Notes under the pieces: model-generated
What the model was told of the DNA's origin: nothing
Seen by the model: the letters and a program-made list of their open reading frames with translations, nothing else
Databases searched by the model: none
Shown here: piece after piece, positions 7,601 to 10,233 of the stretch
Layout: each line of letters begins with the position of its first letter
Position numbering within the stretch: the first letter of the stretch is position 1
Assembly (NCBI GenBank): GCA_044866695.1
Contig: JBIOUF010000251.1
Location: 1-10,233, forward strand
Direction: 5' to 3'
DNA: 10,233 bases
Origin: JBIOUF01 sp044866695
GTDB lineage: Bacteria > Actinomycetota > Actinomycetes > Propionibacteriales > Nocardioidaceae
Position numbers and translations under genes: made by a program

Positions 7601-7843
7601 CACGTCGGGCCCGCGCGTGCCAACCAGGTGGTCATCCCCGGGCGTGCCGACAATGGTCGCCTTCACGTCGCCGCACAACGGCCTCGCCCGGGGCGCAGTC
7701 ACCGTCGCGACCGGCGACGCCGCGGCGGGCACCGGGCCTGCCAGTGACAGCGACAGTGCGATGCTCACACCGGTGAGCAGAGCAGCCGCTCGCCCCCGAC
7801 GAGTGCCCGACGAGTTCCGGATCCCGCTCCCCGTCATGCTCAC
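1616..7843 (-). CDS. Giant secreted modular protein: RTX head, cadherin-like repeats, parallel beta-helix
   Basis: This 2,075-residue protein is probably an exported surface or matrix adhesin. Residues 1-43 are a signal peptide: RR region at 15-16, hydrophobic core ALLTGVSIALSLSLAG, AxA-type cleavage near 40-42. Residues 57-195 form an RTX domain of about 13 GGxGxDxL-type calcium-binding nonapeptides, edged by cysteines 57, 101, 181 and 193. Residues 201-299 are a cadherin-like repeat (AxDDxxxxxED, LGNDxDPDGD) without cysteine. Residues 303-785 hold five similar repeats, each with a cysteine pair. Residues 786-920 are a different module (SFQAGQDVLDW, AALAAVTYVNTSDNPS). A sixth cysteine repeat fills 921-1020 and a divergent seventh 1021-1153. 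From 1154 (VWYVDND, KPFDTLAQA) a right-handed parallel beta-helix runs to about 2000, with NN-x-I/V rungs such as ISNNAL and VANNTI. No LPXTG, C-terminal membrane segment or type I secretion signal is visible. The GTG at 7841-7843 is preferred to the ATG six bases on because GAAGGGG lies six bases before it. The ligand and any enzymatic activity are unknown. Confidence 0.93.
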   Translation of the reverse strand: MSMTGSGIRNSSGTRRGRAAALLTGVSIALSLSLAGPVPAAASPVATVTAPRARPLCGDVKATIVGTPGDDHLVGTRGPDVIVAGRGDDVVAGRGGRDLICGRSGDDVIVGGIGADVLRGGRGSDRLVGGLGGDELRGGRGSDSLLGGVGADTLRGEHNGDTLRGGPGDDFLDGGRATDDCEGGSGFNRLTRCEVTRNLPPSATDDTTSTDEDSAVGVNVLGNDIDPDGDDLLVTAVNTAGTKGAVTVIGGGTRVRYDPRDRFESLAAGASGSDTFRYRVADGQGGADTATVRVTIAGRDDAPRAVDDAETVPEDSGPTTIDARANDTDVDGGPKTITGLTQPAHGSTVITNGGDDLTYEPDADYCNAPGAEPVDTFTYTLNGGDSATVSVTVTCADDAAVAVDDTATVTEDDSATAVDVLGNDTDADGDAITIESVTQPDNGTVAITGVGTGLTYQPDADYCNTSGAEPDDTFAYTVNGGDQATVSVTVTCVDDGPTAVDDSATIAMDAPATTIDVLANDTDVDGGPMTVTQVTQPANGTVVITNGGDDLTYRPDAGYCDDDAPDTFTYTLGGGSTATVSVTVPCDVPPTAVDDTATVTEDAAATSVDVLANDTDPDGGPMTITQVTQPANGTVVITNGGDDLTYQPDADFCNAPPGTTTDDFTYTLGGGSIATVTVTVTCVDDDPVAVDDSATVTEDSGATAVNVLANDTDVDGGPKTISSASDPANGTVALTGGSPGARTGLTYAPDPNSCNDPPATSPDTFTYTLNGGSTATVAVTVTCVADAPGLTSSAGPTAYTENGTAKVVDPAVDITNPDGLTITAGSVSITQGSFQAGQDVLDWTDNNLADSITEGASTNQTVLLTGNGTAAQYEAALAAVTYVNTSDNPSTANRTVSFSITTGGGSPSDTIDITVTAVDDLPTAVDDSATVLEDAAATAVGVLGNDTDPDAGPRAISSASDPANGTVTLTGGSPGAHTGLTYQPDPNYCNNPPGTAPDTFTYTLNGGSTGTVSMTVTCVNDAPVADDETFNGANGAIGNTTLVGNDPDDGAPGTPDPTDTAPSADRPHKTISGDITAGDTDIDGPGPLSVTAGTFSTSDGGSVTIQADGDFVFEPAPSTSCTDTSDFFDYTVNDGGTPNLTDTGRVTIAVAGCVWYVDNDDAQGNAGTSEKPFDTLAQAETASGTGHTVFVYDGNGTSTGYAAGINLKANQQLIGEVANLVVSGDTLHAGVAGKRPTLTDTNADVVDLDDSDTVRGLAIDPQGTGGGIAGSSGDTGGGVIDNVTIVDAGTRGTQPGLELDGTTGTFNVSDLTIDNGDANNATSADLGIRLSNAGTVVFAPGSTISVTTHGAKALDLTGTALGTSTFDEVTVDGSGSGGLSLVNTTGTIALGDDVAADISLTTGGAAAAFLLNNAGTVTVGTGGTDSVSATGGPAVDITGAGSFAFDDTDSTNSSTDGINLDSFAAGTFSAGSGSAIIGAAGIGFDINQGNAGVTYDGTINTSAAASRPVEVTNRGGGTVDLNGLVTATGSGVNLATNPSASIRFDGGLTLSTGTNAAFDATGGGTVIVTDPNANGTAPDNTLATTTGVALNVANTTIGAGGMLFRSIASNGAPNGIVLTNTGSNGGVTVTGSGSATQGGDLSGGTIQGTTGSGISLTNTTSASFRNMRLLNTGDSGVNGTQVSGFSFVDGTITGAGDASDENSITFDDSLTSTPNLTGVVTITNNVISLTEAEGIDIENWAGTISNATISNNALSDTGDVATPGSAITLIGSGLPASAASITRATVANNTITDFRAGVGVQVRAGNPNAGGPTGSAGVAGSGTDVIAVTGNSMNGGNGGIGNQPDRFFTGGVSGNGGQGNFNVSNNGTATNRLRNIDCIAIEVQMDGPVTMTSTVQDNFVNANSAVGCAGIAVGTDDPGDLGAGTHTTLISGNNVMGTDGPGIFPIVRDSGSTMIARVLNNTVAAPIASNAARAGIRVDSGSAAGDTTMCLEISGNTTAGSTNSGTATTSPGINLRKQGTDPAVNTFGVEGMAATSSPGVENYVNSLNTSTSGTFGTGGTALLSAQSGFTSCNAP
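4385..7243 (-). repeat. Tandem cadherin-like repeats within the giant gene
   Basis: Residues 201-1153 comprise one cysteine-free unit, five cysteine-paired units, a foreign module of about 135 residues and two more cysteine-paired units. The consensus runs AVDDxATVTED, VLxNDTDxDGG, TQPANGTVxIT, LTYxPDxxYCN, DTFTYTLNGG, TVSVTVTC. Cysteine pairs are 366/395, 463/492, 560/586, 653/682, 754/783, 989/1018 and 1121/1153. Unit length is about 93-100 residues. DNA similarity between units 3 and 4 (about 5907-6022 and 6186-6300) and between units 5 and 6 (about 5533-5710 and 4831-5015) is high enough to suggest recent duplication or gene conversion. Confidence 0.88.
7286..7657 (-). repeat. RTX calcium-binding nonapeptide array within the giant gene
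   Basis: This segment encodes about residues 63-186, with tandem units such as GTPGDDHLV, GRGDDVVAG, GGIGADVLR, GGRGSDRLV and GGPGDDFLD. These fold as calcium-stabilised beta-rolls in characterised RTX proteins. The array sits just behind the signal peptide rather than at the C-terminus, where type I secreted RTX proteins carry it. It ends in a DDCEGG...RCE cap. Confidence 0.9.
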
Positions 7844-7946
7844 CGCGTGCCCCTTCGTACGCCGTCACCCTGTGCCCTGGGCGACCAGCCACACGCGATG
7901 GCGTGTCGGGGGTCAGCCACCTGGAGCAGTCCGGCCTGCTTTCGCG
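7844..7946 (-). promoter_or_regulatory. Structured leader of the giant gene
   Basis: Read on the minus strand, the leader holds two hairpins. The first pairs AGCAG with CTGCT around six bases (7925-7940). The second pairs ACACGC with GCGTGT around a CATC loop (7891-7906) and, across a symmetric 4x4 internal loop, GACC with GGTC (7883-7914). The Shine-Dalgarno GAAGGGG (complement of 7850-7856) follows, six bases before the GTG. I compared it by eye with the cyclic di-GMP-I, cyclic di-AMP and cobalamin riboswitch patterns and could not make any fit. It may be a cis-acting RNA or just GC-rich DNA that folds. Confidence 0.35.
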
Positions 7947-7952
7947 ATCCTA
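7947..7952 (-). promoter_or_regulatory. Possible -10 box for the giant gene
   Basis: The minus strand reads TAGGAT, a good actinobacterial -10 hexamer, about 104 bases before the GTG. No TTGACA-like -35 box is present at 16-19 bases upstream. A CTCAAG lies about ten bases before the hexamer and could belong to an alternative sigma factor site, but the partner element is weak. Confidence 0.3.
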
Positions 7953-7959
7953 AGTCGGC

Positions 7960-8850
7960 TTGAGCAGTTTTGACCCTGGATCGAAGGTGGAGTCCTTCCG
8001 GCTGCCCGAGCACGTGCACGCCCCTGAGAACAGGAGTCGTCGAACTCGGCGTCTGACTGCCAGACATCTCACCAGATCACCCGGCACCACGGCCAGCCGG
8101 GACGTCGCCGTCCGAACGTCGGGACCGCCGACCGTCGACCCCGCGGCCACAGGCACCCCAGGCGTCCCGGTCGCCGTGCTGGCCGGCAACGACCTGCGCT
8201 TCGGCGACGTACCGGTCGACGACCGGACCGCGCCCAGCACCAGCTCCATCACGCTGCGCCTGACCAACCAGGCCTCCTGCCCGCTGTGCGACCTTCGGCT
8301 GACATCCCTGGCGGTGAGCGGCCCGCACGCTGGCGACTTCGTGGTGGGTGCGCCTGCACTGCCGGCCACGATCGGCGCAGGCGACCACCTCGACCTCACC
8401 GTCGCGTTCAACCCGGCCGCGGACGGGGCGCGCACGGCCACGCTCACGGTGGGTACCGACGACCCGGCCACCGCCTCCCAGGACGTCGCGCTGTCGGCCA
8501 CGGGCCTGCTCTCCGGCATCGGGGCGCTGCCTGACCCGGTGATCTTCGACCCGACCGTCATCACCCCGGCCTGCGGAGTCTCCTGCGGGACCACGAGGGA
8601 CGTGCGCATCTCCAACACCGGCCAGGCCGAGCTCATCGTCGACGGTCTCGGCTTCTCCCACCCGGCCTACACCGGGCCCGGAGCGACCGACCCGCCCGCG
8701 CGGATCGCGCCCAACGGGTTCTTCGACGAGCCCGTCACGTTCACGCCAACGGCGATCGACCGGTCGGTCACCGTCGGGACCCTCAGCACGACCCAGACCG
8801 TCAACCTCGCCCCCAACGAGCTCAAGACTCTCGTGGTCACGGTCGGCTGA
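7960..8850 (+). CDS. Two-domain choice-of-anchor D (Ig-like) protein, probably 5'-truncated
   Basis: The frame encodes up to 296 residues. Residues 77-182 are a choice-of-anchor D / HYDIN-like Ig fold: NDLRFGDVPV, SITLRLTNQA, LAVSGPHAGDFVVG, LTVAFNPAADGARTATL and QDVALSATG. Residues 190-296 are a second, shorter copy: VIFDP, RDVRISNTGQAEL, PVTFTPTAIDRSVTVGTLS. Each carries a close cysteine pair (107/110 and 205/209). Such domains are normally parts of larger exported proteins, but here there is no signal peptide, catalytic domain or anchor. The TTG at 7960 has no clear ribosome binding site, and codons 22-40 lose the GC-rich third positions seen from about 8093 on. The real start is therefore uncertain and the gene may be a fragment that lost its 5' part. 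It is transcribed divergently from the giant gene and ends at a strong inverted repeat. Confidence 0.5.
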   Translation: MSSFDPGSKVESFRLPEHVHAPENRSRRTRRLTARHLTRSPGTTASRDVAVRTSGPPTVDPAATGTPGVPVAVLAGNDLRFGDVPVDDRTAPSTSSITLRLTNQASCPLCDLRLTSLAVSGPHAGDFVVGAPALPATIGAGDHLDLTVAFNPAADGARTATLTVGTDDPATASQDVALSATGLLSGIGALPDPVIFDPTVITPACGVSCGTTRDVRISNTGQAELIVDGLGFSHPAYTGPGATDPPARIAPNGFFDEPVTFTPTAIDRSVTVGTLSTTQTVNLAPNELKTLVVTVG

Positions 8851-8867
8851 CCCGCCAGCCGGCCGTC

Positions 8868-8893
8868 GCGGGTTCAGGACATCCTGACCCCGC
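8868..8893. terminator. Near-perfect 26-base inverted repeat after the choice-of-anchor D gene
   Basis: GCGGG (8868-8872) pairs with CCCGC (8889-8893), and TCAGGA (8874-8879) pairs with TCCTGA (8882-8887). There is one T/C mismatch between the two blocks and only CA in the centre. It starts 18 bases past the TGA at 8848-8850. The GCGGGT part could alternatively pair with ACCCGC at 8850-8855. Position suggests a terminator acting in both directions; the very short spacer also fits a dimeric protein-binding site. No U-tract follows. Confidence 0.55.
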
Positions 8894-8912
8894 GGTGGAG
8901 AGATCGCTCGGA

Positions 8913-9140
8913 CTATAGGTTCGACCACGGCTTGGAGCCGGTGGTGAGTCCCCGCGGGAGCGCGTCACGTACCAGAAGATGCAGCTCTCGGCTCCGGATC
9001 CTGGCTGGCCGCCCCTCGCGGGCGCAGCTGCGCCACACGTACCGCCAGGGGATGACGGCGATGACCACCACCACGAGGGAGCAGCTGACCAGCGTGTCCG
9101 AGGTGACGGCGTCGAGGTCCCCGTCAGCCGCCTTCGGCAG
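8913..9140 (-). pseudogene. Possible tail of a decayed small membrane protein
   Basis: A minus-strand frame ends at TAG (8913-8915) and is open back to a TGA at 9198-9200. It has no ATG at all, and its first GTG (9074) lies inside the membrane segment. It reads as acidic residues (KAADGDLDAV), a hydrophobic stretch LVSCSLVVVVIAVIPW followed by RYVWRS, then a basic part (RPARIRSREL) and an ending LVRDALPRGL. That is a sensible topology for a single-pass protein, and third positions are GC-rich. However, the opposite plus frame shares the same wobble positions, so base bias cannot choose the strand. I do not recognise a family. Confidence 0.3.
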
Positions 9141-9377
9141 TGCGAGTTCTTGTCTGGGTGGGTGGCGAGATGGTTCGGCTGCCCGGCCGGACGCGGGTCA
9201 GGGCGCCGCCCCTCATCAGCCTGCACGGCGTGACCACGGCGCGGCGCCACTCGCTGGCCGGTGGAAGGACTCGCGGACGGGCGTGGGCCTCATGGCGCAT
9301 GCCGACGGCTCCGTACGGCGGGAGGGTGGGCGACGGGTGCGCCGCGGACGGTCGAGCACCGGAGGGTCCGCGCCCCC
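9141..9377. other. Stretch without a recognisable gene
   Basis: This lies between the possible membrane remnant and the 80-residue protein gene. Frames here are open on both strands but give only arginine-, proline- and glycine-rich translations with no domain, signal peptide or ribosome binding site. No convincing RNA gene or promoter is visible. It may hold further decayed parts of the membrane protein in another frame. Confidence 0.4.
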
Positions 9378-9620
9378 TCACCCGGTCGGGCCTGCGGCTT
9401 GCCCGGGGCGGATCTCCAGGAGGGTGGCGCCGATGTCGCGGAGAACGGCGAGCACACCATGGAGCTGCGCCTGGTCGGCTACCGGTCCGGCGAGGGTGCT
9501 GGTGCCGTCATCGTTGCGGGAGATGGTCAGCCCACCGAGCCACTCCGACCAGTGGTCGTCGAGGTGGCCGTCGACCGTGATCTCGTAGCCGGCCGGGGTC
9601 CTGCGGGTCTCGGTGCTCAT
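9378..9620 (-). CDS. 80-residue protein of unknown function, coupled to the DUF2306-like gene
   Basis: This small soluble acidic protein reads as a short beta sheet plus a helix: GYEITVDGHL, W24 and W27 in DDHWSEWLGG, LTISRNDDG, STLAGPVADQAQLHGVL and a helix LAVLRDIGATLLEI. The part from LTISRNDDG to AVLRDIG resembles small actinobacterial hypothetical proteins with an xGPxxDQAxLHGVL motif; that is recollection, not a search. It has no signal peptide, membrane segment or catalytic motif. The start is ATG at 9618-9620 with AGGAG (complement of 9628-9632) seven bases upstream. A longer in-frame extension to 10001 only overlaps the neighbouring gene in another frame and is rejected. The ATG overlaps the upstream gene's TGA as ATGA, so translation is probably coupled and the two products likely act in the same process. 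Confidence 0.82.
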   Translation of the reverse strand: MSTETRRTPAGYEITVDGHLDDHWSEWLGGLTISRNDDGTSTLAGPVADQAQLHGVLAVLRDIGATLLEIRPGQAAGPTG

Positions 9621-10233
9621 GCGGGTGCTCCTGCGGGGTGCTGCTGGGTCGGCGCAGTGGGGACGCGCGGCCGACGGGGCCGGCGGCGGGCGGACCGGCG
9701 GACGACCCACTCGGCGACGGCGAGGTTGACGACCCAACCGGCTGCCTTGGCAAGATCGCCGCGGACTCCGCCGGTGCCGAACAGCGCACCGCCGAAGCCC
9801 TCGGTGAACACCTGGGTGCCCGCGGCGAGGCCGATGGCATAGGCACGGATCATCCAGGCGCGATGCGCGGTGATGTCGCGGCGGCGGATCGCGGTGAGCC
9901 CCAGGACCAGGCTTGCGACCATCGCGGAGCCGAACCCGAGACGGAGGACGTACAGCAGGTCTCCGGTGCCGGGCTGGGGTGCGTAGAACAGCGTGAGCCA
10001 CAGCGCTGACCCCGCCACGAGCAGACCGGCGACCGCGAGGACTCGGCCTGCGCGCCGGTGCCAGGCCAGGTGCCGGCGCCGCAACCGGGGCACCAGCTGG
10101 AACGCGCCACCCAGCGCGTACGCCGCGGCGCCCACGATGTGCACCACCAGCGCGGTCGGGAACCCGGAGAACCGGTCGTCGGCAGGCATCACCGCGGGTC
10201 CGCCGGCGAGCTGGACCAGCCGGAGCGTCCCGG
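9617..10233 (-). CDS. DUF2306-like multi-pass membrane protein (5' end outside window)
   Basis: 204 codons are visible. Five membrane segments can be seen: ALVVHIVGAAAYALGGAF, VLAVAGLLVAGSALWLTLFY, LYVLRLGFGSAMVASLVLGL, WMIRAYAIGLAAGTQVF and KAAGWVVNLAVAEWVV. Loops carry the histidine/arginine motifs typical of this family: RRRHLAWHRRAGRV after segment 1 and RDITAHRAWMIRAYA before segment 4. The C-terminus is an arginine-rich cytoplasmic-type tail. The biochemical role of the family is not established. A GTG at 10190-10192 and an ATG at 10187-10189 could be taken as starts, but the frame stays open to the window edge. The upstream residues (LRLVQLAGGPA before MPADDRF) look like family sequence, so the gene most likely begins outside with at least one more membrane segment. 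It overlaps the 80-residue gene by four bases. Confidence 0.85.
   Translation of the reverse strand, partial: GTLRLVQLAGGPAVMPADDRFSGFPTALVVHIVGAAAYALGGAFQLVPRLRRRHLAWHRRAGRVLAVAGLLVAGSALWLTLFYAPQPGTGDLLYVLRLGFGSAMVASLVLGLTAIRRRDITAHRAWMIRAYAIGLAAGTQVFTEGFGGALFGTGGVRGDLAKAAGWVVNLAVAEWVVRRSARRRPRRPRVPTAPTQQHPAGAPA

Noticed and set aside
3797..7747. A 1,316-codon plus-strand frame opposite the giant gene
   Set aside because: Its translation is a V/G/R/D-rich periodic mirror of the repeats on the other strand. Long stop-free antisense frames are expected where codons end in G or C. It has no domain or signal, and the minus-strand protein is unmistakable.
7843..7877. Twin-arginine signal in the giant protein
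   Set aside because: RR at residues 15-16 sits in TRRGRAA without the following hydrophobic F/L-K consensus, so ordinary Sec export is more likely.
7844..7946. Cyclic di-GMP-I riboswitch in the giant gene's leader
   Set aside because: GCGAAAGC and GGTGGCTG resemble pieces of that pattern, but the conserved order and the tetraloop-receptor arrangement are not present.
7940..7975. Sigma-28 (FliA/WhiG) promoter based on GCCGA and CTCAAG
   Set aside because: The two elements cannot be placed at the right distance in the same orientation; only one half matches at a time.
7950..8636. Minus-strand frame opposite the choice-of-anchor D gene
   Set aside because: The plus frame gives recognisable Ig-like domains; the minus translation has none.
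8932..9588. A 218-codon plus-strand frame
   Set aside because: The translation is S/R/T-rich with no motif, and its right part lies antisense to the well-supported 80-residue gene. It shares wobble positions with the minus frame, so its codon bias is not independent evidence.

Overview
The window is very GC-rich, with G or C at most third codon positions. It carries Sec-exported modules of the kind common in Actinomycetota: an RTX head with flanking cysteines, cysteine-paired cadherin-like repeats and choice-of-anchor D domains. I infer a chromosomal stretch of a high-GC actinobacterium, possibly Nocardioides-like. That placement rests on composition and gene style only; there is no rRNA or marker gene to fix it. 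I see no tRNA, rRNA, CRISPR array, insertion sequence or phage gene.

Left end (1-1620). The 3' end of an unrecognised plus-strand gene enters from the left and stops at 479. It converges on a small minus-strand cupin gene (513-875), and one long hairpin covers both stop codons. Upstream of the cupin on the same strand lies a 74-codon N-terminal remnant of a xylose-isomerase-like TIM-barrel protein (1095-1316). It is cut at both ends and still reads in frame into the cupin. The 255 bases between this remnant and the next gene hold a perfect 20-base tandem repeat and a G-quadruplex motif.

Centre (1616-7960). One minus-strand gene of 2,075 codons dominates the window. It encodes a secreted modular surface or matrix protein: signal peptide, RTX calcium-binding head, one cysteine-free and seven cysteine-paired cadherin-like repeats interrupted by a different module, then a parallel beta-helix of about 850 residues. 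I see no LPXTG motif or C-terminal membrane anchor. The leader in front of it can fold into two hairpins and follows a possible -10 box.

Right of centre (7960-9377). A divergent plus-strand ORF encodes two choice-of-anchor D (Ig-like) domains but no signal peptide, and its first 40 codons look non-coding, so it may be a 5'-truncated remnant. It ends at a strong inverted repeat. Beyond this is a 460-base stretch without a convincing intact gene, containing what may be the tail of a decayed membrane protein on the minus strand.

Right end (9378-10233). Two minus-strand genes overlap by ATGA: a DUF2306-like multi-pass membrane protein that runs off the right edge, and an 80-residue protein of unknown function. 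They look like a translationally coupled pair.

Overall this is an accessory-looking region with one large extracellular protein gene and at least one, perhaps three, decayed genes around it. I did not find a complete new system. The best leads are the giant protein's architecture, its structured leader and the unexplained small proteins.
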